From the NCBI GenBank assembly GCA_964407825.1, contig CAYOXD010000008.1:1-51929 (forward strand): DNA of 51,929 nt, in the 5' to 3' direction. Position 1 is the first letter of the stretch, and each line of letters begins with the position of its first letter. Below the pieces are notes generated by a model. It searched no databases, was not told the origin of the DNA, and saw only the letters and a list, made by a program, of their open reading frames with translations. The position numbers and the translations under genes are program-made. Positions 26,643 through 35,095 of this stretch are shown one piece after another. This stretch comes from CAYOXD01 sp964407825 (GTDB taxonomy: Bacteria; Desulfobacterota; Desulfobacteria; Desulfobacterales; JAFDDL01).

Positions 26643-28448
26643 ATGCCCCATGAGAAGCAGAGCGAGTACAGTAAGGAAGCATTTGAAGCCTTTGCCAGGA
26701 ACCTGGGCAACATTGCCGCCAGGAGTCAGGAGATCCTCAAGGAGTTCCTGCAGCACCACGCCAATGATGGGGGGCAGATCCCTCCGGATCGCTTCCAGGC
26801 CGATCCCCTGAATATCGGCCAATCCTTTATGGAGTTGACGGTTGCCCTTCTTGAGGACCCGTCCCGGCTCCTGGCGGCCCAGATGTCCCTGGTGGACGGC
26901 TATGTGAAGCTGTGGGAGAACATCACTGCCAAGTGGACCGGTCAGGAGGTGCCGCAGATAGTCTCTCCGGCCAGGGGCGATCGACGGTTCAAGGATGCGG
27001 ACTGGGAGCGGATCCCGGTGTTCGACTATCTCAAACAGTCCTACCTGCTGACCGCCCGCTGGCTTCAGGATACGGTGAGCGGAACCGAGGGGATGGCACC
27101 GGGCAGTGCGCAGAAGGCTGAATTTTACACCCGGCAGTTCATCGATGCCATGTCCCCAAGCAATTTTTTGCTCACCAACCCGGAGGTTCTGCGCGCGACC
27201 GTCGCTTCGAAGGGGGAAAACCTCGTCCGGGGCTTGGAGAATCTCATCTCGGACATGAAGCGGGGGAAGGGGCAACTGAGGATCCGGCAGACAGACGATG
27301 CCGCCTTCGAGGTAGGGGGCAACCTGGCCGTCACCCCCGGCAAGGTGATATTCCAGAATGAACTGATCCAGCTGATTCAATACGCACCAACGACCAAAAC
27401 CGTCTACCGGCGGCCCCTGCTCATCGTACCGCCCTGGATCAATAAGTACTACATCCTGGATCTGACACCGAAAAAATCTTTTGTCCGCTGGGCGGTGTCA
27501 AAGGGATATACGGTGTTCATCATCTCATGGGTGAACCCGGATGAACGCCTTGCAGGCAAATCCTTTGAGGCATATCTGCGGGAGGGGGTCCTGACCGCAT
27601 TGGATGCCGTCGCGCTTGCCACAGGCGAGAAGGAGGTTACCGCCATTGGCTACTGCATCGGCGGTACGCTGCTGGCCAGCGCCCTTGCCTATATGGCGGC
27701 CGAGCACGATGACAGGATCCGGGCCGCCACCTTTTTCACCACCCAGGTGGATTTTTCAGAGCCGGGAGAACTGGGCGTCTTTATCGATGAGTCCCAGATC
27801 GAGCAGCTGGACAAACGCATGGCCGAAAAGGGATACATGGACGGGGCCGATATGGCCACTACCTTCAACATGCTCCGGGCGAACGATCTGGTCTGGTCCT
27901 TCGTGGTCAACAATTACCTTATGGGAAAGGAACCCTATCCCTTCGACCTGCTGTTCTGGAATTCGGACGCAACCCGCTTGCCTCGGGCCATGCATCTGTT
28001 TTATCTGAGGGAGATGTATCTCAAGAACCGCCTGGTGGCGCCAGGTGGCATCACTCTGGGCGGGGTACCCATCGATTTGACGCGGATCGGCATCCCCGTC
28101 TACCTCCAGGCCGGACGAGAGGACCACATCGCACCTGTCAACTCGGTGTTCAAGGCCACCCGGCATTTCAGGGGGGCGGTTCGGTTCATGGTAGCCGGTT
28201 CCGGGCATATCGCGGGCGTGATCAACCCGCCGGCCCTGAAAAAATATCAATACTGGACCAACGAGACGCAACCGGATACCCTGTCGGCGTGGTTTGACAG
28301 TGCCCAGGAACATCCGGGTTCCTGGTGGCCCGATTGGCACCGGTGGCTGTCGAAAAAGTCGGGGAAGCGGGTGGCCGCCCGCATCCCGGGAGCGGGCCGG
28401 TTGGCGTGCATCGAGGATGCGCCGGGCTCTTATGTCAAAATGAAATGA
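26643..28448 (+). CDS. phaC: Poly(3-hydroxyalkanoate) synthase, class I-like (copy 2)
   Basis: A 601-residue PHA polymerase. The box G-Y-C338-I-G, acid D494 in GREDHIAPVN and H522 in GSGHIAGVINPP give the full Cys-Asp-His triad. The N-terminal domain (about 1-150) contains the class I hallmark stretch DPSRLLAAQMSLVDGYVKLW and the RRFKDADWERIPVFDYLKQSYLL region. It therefore looks closer to canonical class I enzymes than copy 1. GAAGGAAG lies before the ATG. It is followed 30 bp later by the coiled-coil protein, probably in the same operon as phaB and the phasin-like gene. Confidence 0.94.
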   Translation: MPHEKQSEYSKEAFEAFARNLGNIAARSQEILKEFLQHHANDGGQIPPDRFQADPLNIGQSFMELTVALLEDPSRLLAAQMSLVDGYVKLWENITAKWTGQEVPQIVSPARGDRRFKDADWERIPVFDYLKQSYLLTARWLQDTVSGTEGMAPGSAQKAEFYTRQFIDAMSPSNFLLTNPEVLRATVASKGENLVRGLENLISDMKRGKGQLRIRQTDDAAFEVGGNLAVTPGKVIFQNELIQLIQYAPTTKTVYRRPLLIVPPWINKYYILDLTPKKSFVRWAVSKGYTVFIISWVNPDERLAGKSFEAYLREGVLTALDAVALATGEKEVTAIGYCIGGTLLASALAYMAAEHDDRIRAATFFTTQVDFSEPGELGVFIDESQIEQLDKRMAEKGYMDGADMATTFNMLRANDLVWSFVVNNYLMGKEPYPFDLLFWNSDATRLPRAMHLFYLREMYLKNRLVAPGGITLGGVPIDLTRIGIPVYLQAGREDHIAPVNSVFKATRHFRGAVRFMVAGSGHIAGVINPPALKKYQYWTNETQPDTLSAWFDSAQEHPGSWWPDWHRWLSKKSGKRVAARIPGAGRLACIEDAPGSYVKMK

Positions 28449-28478
28449 ATCCGGAGAACAGGAAAAGGGGGATGGAGA

Positions 28479-29060
28479 ATGGACAACAGATCCGATTGGT
28501 TGTTTTGGGATCAACCGCTCATGGATTGGTGGGGAGCCCTCTGGCGGGACATGCTTCAGGGGCAGGCCCAAATGGGGGATGCGTTCAAATGGATGGGGCT
28601 GACGGCTATGGGCCAGGACGCCTATGAGGATTACCTCCGGTTGTGGGGGCTGAAACCCGGAAAAGAGGATGCGGCGTTGACCGCCCAGCGTGACGAGCTG
28701 ACCGACGCCCTTTCGGCCCGGGAGGAGCAGATCGAGCTCCAGAAAAAGCAGATGGCCGAACTCCAGGCGCTTTCCGACACCCATGAAAAGAAGCTGATCG
28801 ATCAGAAAAAGCGGAACGCGGCCCAGGCCAGAACCATTACCACCCAAAAGAAGCAGATGGAGAGGCTCAAGGAAGAGGTGGTGGATTTAAAGGCCCGGCT
28901 TTCGGATCAGAAGAAGGAAATGGCGGCTCAAAAAAAAGACTTCGCCAGTATGGAAAAGGCACTTTTGCTGAGGGAAAAGGCCCTTGAGGCGTTGAAACGA
29001 TCCAGGAGCGGATCCGAAAAGGGCCTTCCCCGGCAGGCGCCCACGGGCGGCACGGTTTAG
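28479..29060 (+). CDS. Tryptophan-rich coiled-coil protein linked to PHA synthase
   Basis: A 193-residue protein in two parts. The N-terminal 60 residues are rich in Trp (SDWLFWDQPLMDWWGALW), and a long charged coiled coil runs about 60-175 with repeated K-K-Q and E/L heptads. There is no signal peptide or membrane span. The N-terminal style recalls the PhaE subunit of class III PHA synthases or granule-binding proteins, but the coiled coil does not, so this is only an idea. AGGGGGA precedes the ATG. Its stop overlaps the convergent EI24-like gene by 4 bases. Confidence 0.7.
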   Translation: MDNRSDWLFWDQPLMDWWGALWRDMLQGQAQMGDAFKWMGLTAMGQDAYEDYLRLWGLKPGKEDAALTAQRDELTDALSAREEQIELQKKQMAELQALSDTHEKKLIDQKKRNAAQARTITTQKKQMERLKEEVVDLKARLSDQKKEMAAQKKDFASMEKALLLREKALEALKRSRSGSEKGLPRQAPTGGTV

Positions 29061-29839
29061 CTTCCAGGGCGTATCTTGCCACCGTCCGGTTGAAGGCGGC
29101 TTTTTGGGGGGCTTTCTCTGTCCGTTTGGAACAGGGTGGCCCCTACTGGCGCAAAGGACAGCAGGAGCAGGTTCAGCACCGGAATGAGAAAGGGCAGGCC
29201 GAAGCCGAGGTGAAAGGGCAGGCTGTGGAGAAGGAAGTGAAACCGTTCGCGGAACGGTTTCATCCTGCGCGCATCCGTGAGATCCGTGTTGTCCCAGGCC
29301 AGGAAAATGACGCTGAGGCCCGATGAGACGATGGAGACAACCGGTCCCAGCGGTGTCAGCCAGCCGATCACCATTAGCCCCATCAGAAGCACCACCGGTA
29401 TAAGGGTCCGGGGGGTCTCCTGGAGGATGAGTTCGAGGAACTGCCGAAAAAAGCCCATGTCCGAGGGGGCGATCAACTCTCCGGTAACCATCCTTTCGGT
29501 GACGCGGCTCATGGCGTCCATGATCAGGACGCTGAAGAAGATCTGGGAGAGGAGGTAGCCCATAATGGCGGAGAGGCCCACCAGAAGGAGGGCCAGGAGC
29601 CAGGAGAGGAGCTGCCACAGCCACAAAATCCATTTGCTGGTCGGTGCTTTCCAGATCATTGAAAGAATTTCCTGGTGATGGACCACCACCAGGCTAGCCA
29701 GGACGACCGTGATCAGGATGACGACCGCAAACCGAACGAGGCCCAGAAAAAGGAGCTTGGGGGTCCGCATCCCCAGCCATAGTCCCCGAAAATGATAGCT
29801 CAGTCCGCTTAGAAAAGACATACTGGATTTTCCGTTCAT
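29057..29839 (-). CDS. EI24/CysZ-like integral membrane protein
   Basis: A 260-residue membrane protein with about five to six hydrophobic spans and a cytoplasmic-looking arginine stretch (DARRMKPFRERFHF). The FLSGLSYHFRGLWLGMRTPKLLFLGLVRF start and the multi-span layout match the EI24 domain family, which includes the sulfate transporter CysZ. The sulfate function is not shown, though it would be relevant in a sulfate reducer. The longer frame starting 29965 is unlikely. ATG 29839 was chosen, with 29821 as alternative. It lies 40 bp after cutA, transcribed in the same direction. Confidence 0.7.
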   Translation of the reverse strand: MNGKSSMSFLSGLSYHFRGLWLGMRTPKLLFLGLVRFAVVILITVVLASLVVVHHQEILSMIWKAPTSKWILWLWQLLSWLLALLLVGLSAIMGYLLSQIFFSVLIMDAMSRVTERMVTGELIAPSDMGFFRQFLELILQETPRTLIPVVLLMGLMVIGWLTPLGPVVSIVSSGLSVIFLAWDNTDLTDARRMKPFRERFHFLLHSLPFHLGFGLPFLIPVLNLLLLSFAPVGATLFQTDRESPPKSRLQPDGGKIRPGS

Positions 29840-29879
29840 CTCCTCAGTCAATCTGATGATGTCTGTCCCCCTATGCCCC

Positions 29880-30212
29880 TCAGGGGCAGGGGGGAGAGGA
29901 CCTGACCTCCCCTTCGATCCACTCCAGGAATGCGGGATTGCCGCCCGATATGGGCAGGCTGACAATGCAGGGGCATTCGTAGCTATGCAGGGAGGTTACC
30001 CGCTCGATTACCCGGGACACCAGGTTCTCGGTGGTTTTTGCCAGGAGGATGACCTCTCTGTCCTGCTGGATTTTATTCTCCCACCAGTACAGGGACTGCA
30101 TCCCATCGATCATGTTCACGCAGGCCGCCAGCCGTTCTTCCACCAGGGTTCGTCCGATCTTTCGGGCCTCGTCCATGCTTCCAACGGTCATGTAAACCAG
30201 GGTCTTGTTCAT
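29880..30212 (-). CDS. cutA: Divalent-cation tolerance protein CutA
   Basis: CutA is a small trimeric cytoplasmic protein of ferredoxin-like fold, historically tied to copper tolerance and with uncertain biochemical role. The 110-residue protein shows the full family pattern: LVYMTVGSMDEARKIGRTLV, LAACVNMIDGMQSLYWWENK and TSLHSYECPCIVSLPI. The ATG at 30212 has AAGGA about 10 bases upstream; an eight-residue longer frame is less likely. It is divergent from the CULT-domain gene. Confidence 0.93.
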   Translation of the reverse strand: MNKTLVYMTVGSMDEARKIGRTLVEERLAACVNMIDGMQSLYWWENKIQQDREVILLAKTTENLVSRVIERVTSLHSYECPCIVSLPISGGNPAFLEWIEGEVRSSPPCP

Positions 30213-30268
30213 TGATGATAATCCTTGACCTGCCACCCGGAGGGGCGTAATCCAATATCGAAAATACC

Positions 30269-30679
30269 ATGAACGCTCACCAACGAAACAGCCTCCAGCC
30301 CGTCTGCTTCAAGGAGACGGGGGATGTGACGGTCGCCGTCGAGGAGCAGATAGCCAGCGCGGAGGACGCGCCGCTCATCGTCTGCCGGCGGTGTCGACAG
30401 ACCATCGCCCGGCCATCGGACGCCATCGAGGTCAACGGCTCTCACCGGCATGTATTTGCCAATCCCCACGGGCTCGTCTATGAAATCGGCTGCTTCGCGG
30501 GTGTCACCGGTTGTGGCGCCGTGGGGCCCGCTTCCGATGAGTTCACCTGGTTCGCCGGGTATGCCTGGCAAACGTTGCTTTGCACCGATTGTCTTTCCCA
30601 TCTGGGCTGGTCCTTTGCCTCCAGGGGCGGTGACCTCTTTTTTGGCATGATCCTGGATCATCTGATTATTCCCCCTTGA
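30269..30679 (+). CDS. CULT-domain protein (bacterial cereblon-fold homologue)
   Basis: A 136-residue protein that matches the CULT domain, the thalidomide-binding domain of eukaryotic cereblon. Zinc ligands are C39-x2-C42 (VCRRC) and C105-x2-C108 (CTDC). The three tryptophans of the ligand-binding aromatic cage are W94, W100 and W114 in TWFAGYAWQ and HLGW. Their spacing of 6 and 14 equals that of human cereblon (W380, W386, W400) and the Magnetospirillum homologue MsCI4. HVFANPHG and the GDLFFGMILDHLI end also fit. The natural ligand of bacterial CULT proteins is unknown, and C-terminal cyclic imides on proteins are the known eukaryotic target. No signal peptide is seen. Confidence 0.85.
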   Translation: MNAHQRNSLQPVCFKETGDVTVAVEEQIASAEDAPLIVCRRCRQTIARPSDAIEVNGSHRHVFANPHGLVYEIGCFAGVTGCGAVGPASDEFTWFAGYAWQTLLCTDCLSHLGWSFASRGGDLFFGMILDHLIIPP

Positions 30680-30700
30680 TCCGCGGTTTCCAAACAGGCT

Positions 30701-31507
30701 CTATGGTTTGAGCCGTTGGCCGCCACAGTGGATGAAGAGCCCAGAGGCGCCGTCTGCGCTGGCCAGGGTCATATTGAGGGGATCGGCCAGGGTCACGGCC
30801 AGGGAGGTGGGCTTTGAAAAGGCCAGGATGACCGGTATCCGGGCCCTAGCCGCCTTTTGAACCAGTTCGTAGCTGATGCGGGAGGAGAGCACCAGCAGCT
30901 TGGCCGATGCCAGCCGGTGGTCCAGAAACAGCCGTCCAACGGCCTTGTCCAATGCATTGTGCCGTCCCACGTCTTCGGCGATGCAGAGGCACTCAAGGTC
31001 CGCGCCGAAGAGGGCCGCAGCGTGCGATGCCCGGGTCAGGCGCCGGAGTTCCTGCCTGTCGGAAAGCCCTTCGAGGCAGGAAAACGCCCGCTGAATATCG
31101 AATCGGGTGTCGTCCACCAGGGGCGAGAGGGCCTGCTGAAGGTCCGATACCACCTCCTTGCCGCAGATGCCGCAGCTGGTCTGGCTGATATACCCCCGGC
31201 GTTGAAGCTTGTCACCGATGTCTTTACGTCGTTCCGGTCGCAGGGTTGCCGTGACCACATTGGTATTTTCCGATTCGCAGACCGAAAGGGAGGCAAAATC
31301 CTCGGGAGTGTCCACCAGCCCTTCGGCCAGGCAGAGTCCGGCGGCCTGGGCGATTTCTTCCCCCGGGGTCCGCATGACCACCACATAGGGTTTCCCCTCG
31401 ATGCGGATGGCCAGGGGCTCCTCTGCGACGAGACGGCCCGTAATCGCCTTTTTGCCGGGGTCCCCGGGCGTCCAATGCACCGCTGAATGGAAAATGCTGG
31501 AATTCAT
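30701..31507 (-). CDS. fdhD: Formate dehydrogenase accessory sulfurtransferase FdhD
   Basis: FdhD carries sulfur from a cysteine desulfurase to the molybdenum cofactor of formate dehydrogenase. The 268-residue protein has the two functional cysteines C112-G-I-C115 (SCGICGKE), the RTPGEE segment and the AEDVGRHNALDKA motif. The frame runs open to 31723, but homology begins at the ATG used here. No formate dehydrogenase structural gene is in the window; the neighbouring MOSC gene is the only other Mo-cofactor-linked candidate. Confidence 0.92.
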   Translation of the reverse strand: MNSSIFHSAVHWTPGDPGKKAITGRLVAEEPLAIRIEGKPYVVVMRTPGEEIAQAAGLCLAEGLVDTPEDFASLSVCESENTNVVTATLRPERRKDIGDKLQRRGYISQTSCGICGKEVVSDLQQALSPLVDDTRFDIQRAFSCLEGLSDRQELRRLTRASHAAALFGADLECLCIAEDVGRHNALDKAVGRLFLDHRLASAKLLVLSSRISYELVQKAARARIPVILAFSKPTSLAVTLADPLNMTLASADGASGLFIHCGGQRLKP

Positions 31508-31581
31508 CACGGCATCCGTTCGAATAAAACACGCTTCCCGCGCCCCTTGCGCTGGATGCTGGAAACAGCGGGAGCCGAAAC

Positions 31582-32028
31582 TTAAGGGGCCGTTCCGGCC
31601 GCCAGGATTTCCAGGGGATCTCCCACCCGAATCCGGCCGCCACGCAGCACCCTGGCGAATACACCCTCCCGGGGCATGATACAGTCTCCGGCCTGGTAGT
31701 AGATGGCGCACTTTTTGACGCATTCCTTACCGATCTGGGTCACCTCCACCAGGGCCTCGTTCCCCACCTTCACCCGGGTGCCGATGGGCAGGTTTTTCCA
31801 CTCGATACCGGTGGTGGCAATGTTCTCTGCAAAGTCTCCGAAGGTGACATCCAGCCCCTGGGCCTTGGCCTTGTCGATGCTCTCGGCTGCCAGGAAACTG
31901 ACCTGCCGGTGCCAGTCCCCGCCGTGGGCATCTCCTTCGAGACCGAAATTTTCCACCAGGCGGCTCGATTCGATGCAGGTCTTGCGGGTCCCTTTTTTCT
32001 TGCTGATGGCGATACTGGTTATTTCCAT
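31582..32028 (-). CDS. MOSC domain protein
   Basis: A 148-residue single MOSC domain. Known MOSC proteins act in sulfur delivery to molybdenum enzymes or bind the cofactor. Visible family pattern: GLEGDAHGGDWHRQVSFLA, FGDFAENI and the cysteine-bearing TQIGKECVKKC ahead of REGVFARVLRGG. AGGTGATC precedes the ATG at 32028, so that start is preferred over GTG 32037. It lies upstream of fdhD, co-directional with a 74-bp gap, which supports a shared Mo-cofactor role. Confidence 0.85.
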   Translation of the reverse strand: MEITSIAISKKKGTRKTCIESSRLVENFGLEGDAHGGDWHRQVSFLAAESIDKAKAQGLDVTFGDFAENIATTGIEWKNLPIGTRVKVGNEALVEVTQIGKECVKKCAIYYQAGDCIMPREGVFARVLRGGRIRVGDPLEILAAGTAP

Positions 32029-32107
32029 AATGATCACCTGCCCCTTATTGTGTCGCTCCCTGCTTTTTTGTATACCGAATTGCCGGCAGGATCAACACCC
32101 GGCGGGG

Positions 32108-32683
32108 TTATTTACCGGACGGGTTGGAATTGATGCCGGATTGCAGGATATTCATTCCCACATAGATGTAATGGAGACCGGAAAGGATGGTAATGGCGGC
32201 GGCCAACCAGAAGAAGAGGGGGAGAACCCCCTCGATCCCCTTGATCTCAAGGGCGAGCATGGTGACACCGACCGTTGCCAGCTGCAGGGCCGTTGTGCAT
32301 TTGCTGAGGGGGCTCGGGTGGATGTGCACAGGGATGTTGGCAAAAGCGATAATGGCGATCCCAAACAGGATCAGAATGTCCCTGCTGATGACGATGACAA
32401 CGAGCCAACCGGGGATGATCTTCAAAACCCCCAGGCTGATGAATGCCGCGGAAAGCAGCATCTTGTCAGCGATGGGATCGAGATAGGCGCCTAGGGTGGT
32501 GCGCTGGTTGAAATAGCGTGCGATCAGCCCATCCAGGGCATCGCTGATGCCGGCCAGGATGAAGATCAGGAGGGCCGATCCGAAGAGGCGTTTCAGGAGC
32601 AGGATGACGAACAGCGGGGTCAACAAGATCCGGGCGATGGTCAGGATGTTCGGTAGACTGATGGGGTTGGCGTTTCTGTGCAC
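32108..32683 (-). CDS. pgsA: CDP-alcohol phosphatidyltransferase (PgsA-like)
   Basis: Likely CDP-diacylglycerol--glycerol-3-phosphate 3-phosphatidyltransferase, which makes phosphatidylglycerophosphate in the inner membrane. The 191-residue protein begins with LPNILTIARILLTP. It has the catalytic motif D-G-x2-A-R-x8-G-x3-D-x3-D (SDALDGLIARYF then GAYLDPIADK), followed by several membrane helices. The start is GTG. Cardiolipin or phosphatidylcholine synthase members share the motif, so the exact substrate is inferred. Confidence 0.87.
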   Translation of the reverse strand: MHRNANPISLPNILTIARILLTPLFVILLLKRLFGSALLIFILAGISDALDGLIARYFNQRTTLGAYLDPIADKMLLSAAFISLGVLKIIPGWLVVIVISRDILILFGIAIIAFANIPVHIHPSPLSKCTTALQLATVGVTMLALEIKGIEGVLPLFFWLAAAITILSGLHYIYVGMNILQSGINSNPSGK

Positions 32684-32795
32684 GTGTTTGACTGCCTTTT
32701 TTGATGGACACTATCTATCGATAATTTCGGCGACTTCTTGTCGGACTTGCGCGGTCCCTTCGGATAGGGCGCTGTGCCCGACAGGCCCCTGATGC

Positions 32796-34016
32796 CTATT
32801 TGGGAACCAGCGACAAGGAGATGGTATCCCGTGAAATCTGAGAAATATGAATGCCAAAGGTGTCGAAGTCCCTCAGCATGATGGCGTCGGCAAGGACCTG
32901 GGTGCCTCCTTTGACCTGAAGCGACAGGGTCACCGCATCGGGCTGGATCTCGGTGGTTTCAACCCCGGTCACCATGGGTAAATCTTGTAGCGAATTCCGA
33001 AACTTGACAAAATTCCCAAGCTTTCCGGTCCCCTGGACCACCATGGACACGGCGATGGCGCCGTTGGAGGTGGCCTGCCATGCAGCGATAAGCTGGGGAG
33101 CAAGGGCCTCGGCGGCCAACATGCCGACATCCCTGAGTGCCTGCCTGCCGCCCTTGACCGGATCAGTCTCCATGGCCACGGCGGATCTGGTTACATTGCA
33201 GACCGTCTCCCCCGTTTTGGTAAGAAGGGCCCGCCCGGTGAATTCGCCCTTGAACGACTGATAGGTCCCTCCCATGACATTCCCTGCGCTCTTTGCGCTG
33301 GCCATGCCCACCACCACCATATCGGCGCCATAGAGCTTCCCCAACGCCAAGGCTTCGGCATCGCTGGGGGTCGGGCCCTTTGGCAGGACAACCGGCGTGG
33401 TTGTTTCGCCGGAGCTTGACGGTGGACTCGTGGTATGATCGATGATGATCAGCCCCTGGTCCTTCAACGCCGCTGCCAACCGATTTTCACAGGCGCTCTC
33501 CAGGAACGCCGTCCCCTGGCCCCACCAGAAGTGGGGGGCGGTATCCTCCAGATTTTGTTCCGCGATTAATAGCAGCACCCTGGGAAAGGACTTTTCCCCC
33601 GGGAGAAGTTGCGCGTCGGCGAGAACTTGCCGCAGCGTGTCCATGGAGATGGTCGCTTCCACCATGACCCGATAGGATGGCTTGCTGGGTGCCTCGGTGA
33701 GAACCTTGTAGCCGAGAATGAATTTTCCAGGCTGATTGTAGAGGGTCTGGTTCAGGGTGGCAAAGTGTTCCACACGGAAATCCTTGGGGAGGATCGTCTC
33801 GGAGGCTTTCTCAATGGCCGCCACGAGACTGTTGGAAATTGCCTCGTTCCTGGCGGCGTCCACGTTGTCCCCCTCGATCCGACCGGTGCCGATGACCGTT
33901 ACCACGGTTTGCCCGGTTGCCGGTGACACCGGGTCAGCCGGCCATGCCGTTGATGGCATGCTGAAAAGACCCGCCAGAACGAAACAAGAAACGATGATAC
34001 CCCATTGTCGCGGCAT
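32796..34016 (-). CDS. Secreted FlgT-like protein
   Basis: A 406-residue exported protein with signal peptide (about 1-26, ending TAWPA-DP). The region about 40-135 follows the FlgT N-terminal pattern (DNVDAARNEAISNSLVAAIEKA, then GYKVLTEAPSKPSYRVMVEATISMD, described here in part). A middle region (about 145-290, LYGADMVVVGMAS) resembles the CsgG-like middle domain of FlgT. FlgT belongs to the flagellar H-ring, but no flagellar genes are nearby, so an envelope-assembly role is an inference. GGGAGG lies before the ATG. Confidence 0.65.
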   Translation of the reverse strand: MPRQWGIIVSCFVLAGLFSMPSTAWPADPVSPATGQTVVTVIGTGRIEGDNVDAARNEAISNSLVAAIEKASETILPKDFRVEHFATLNQTLYNQPGKFILGYKVLTEAPSKPSYRVMVEATISMDTLRQVLADAQLLPGEKSFPRVLLLIAEQNLEDTAPHFWWGQGTAFLESACENRLAAALKDQGLIIIDHTTSPPSSSGETTTPVVLPKGPTPSDAEALALGKLYGADMVVVGMASAKSAGNVMGGTYQSFKGEFTGRALLTKTGETVCNVTRSAVAMETDPVKGGRQALRDVGMLAAEALAPQLIAAWQATSNGAIAVSMVVQGTGKLGNFVKFRNSLQDLPMVTGVETTEIQPDAVTLSLQVKGGTQVLADAIMLRDFDTFGIHISQISRDTISLSLVPK

Positions 34017-34049
34017 ATCTGATTGCCTCCCTTTCAGTGAATAACCCCT

Positions 34050-35048
34050 TTATTTCCTTCTGGCCAGGGCATAGTCCGCGATCATGGCCAGCTTATGGGC
34101 GGGAGATGATTCGCCGAATCCGGCCAGGGCCTCCTTGGCTCCCGCCACATGTGCCCGGGCCTTTTCCCGGGTGTAGGAAATGCCGCCGTTTGCCGTCAGA
34201 AGATCGACAAAGGCCCTGAATTCCGGCTCGCCAATGGTCCTGTTGCCCAGCATGTGCTTCATGCGGTCCCGGTCGGTGCTATCGGCCACGCTCATGGCGT
34301 ATATCACCGGCAGGGTGAGCTTTCCCTCCTTCAAATCACCTCCCACGGCCTTTCCGAGGTGGCCGCTGTCGGCGGTGTAGTCCAGGAGGTCATCGGCCAT
34401 CTGAAAGGCCATGCCCAGGTGATGACCGTAGGTTTTGAGCGCGTTACAGTCGCCATTGTTCGCACCGGCCAGCAACGCGCCGGCCTGGCAGGCGCCCTGC
34501 ATCAGGGTGGCGGTCTTCCGGCGGATCACCTCCATGTATTCCGATTCCGTCAGATCCACGCGGCCCCGGTTAAACAGCTGCGCGATCTCCCCCTGGCTCA
34601 TCAGTTCCGTTATTTCAGCAATCACCTGGATGATCCGGGGATTGCCGGTATCGGCAGCGATGGAGAGGGATCGGGCCAGCAGGAAATCTCCGGTCAACAC
34701 GGCGGTTTCATTCCCGAAGATCTGATGGGCGACCGGTTTCCCCCGGCGAAGGGAGGCGCCGTCCACCAAATCGTCATGGAGGAGGGTGGCGGCGTGAAGG
34801 TACTCAAATATGGTTGAGAATCGTATCGATTCAGGGGGATCCGATCCACAAATCCGCGCCGAAAGCACTGCCAGGAGCGGACGCAGACGCTTGCCGCCGG
34901 CAAACAGGATATGCCGGGCTGTCCGGGCCACCAGATCGTAATAGGGATCCAGGTTTTCGGTCAGGGCCTTTTCGATGGCCGCCAGGTCCCGGCCCACCGC
35001 CGCCACGATGCGCGTTCTCAGCAGGCTTTCAGTTCGGTACGGGTTCAT
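34050..35048 (-). CDS. Polyprenyl diphosphate synthase (IspB-like)
   Basis: A trans-long-chain prenyl diphosphate synthase that elongates FPP with IPP, probably for the quinone side chain. The 332-residue protein has GGKRLRP at 51-57, first aspartate-rich motif D92-D93-x2-D96 (HDDLVD) and second DDLLD at 219-223. I preferred ATG 35048, which has AAGGGA upstream, over GTG 35066. It is followed by the FlgT-like gene and preceded by rimO, all on the minus strand. Chain length cannot be read from the sequence with certainty. Confidence 0.92.
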   Translation of the reverse strand: MNPYRTESLLRTRIVAAVGRDLAAIEKALTENLDPYYDLVARTARHILFAGGKRLRPLLAVLSARICGSDPPESIRFSTIFEYLHAATLLHDDLVDGASLRRGKPVAHQIFGNETAVLTGDFLLARSLSIAADTGNPRIIQVIAEITELMSQGEIAQLFNRGRVDLTESEYMEVIRRKTATLMQGACQAGALLAGANNGDCNALKTYGHHLGMAFQMADDLLDYTADSGHLGKAVGGDLKEGKLTLPVIYAMSVADSTDRDRMKHMLGNRTIGEPEFRAFVDLLTANGGISYTREKARAHVAGAKEALAGFGESSPAHKLAMIADYALARRK

Positions 35049-35095
35049 AGGTCCCTTATCTGTCACAATGCATCGGGGAATGACATACCACGGCC

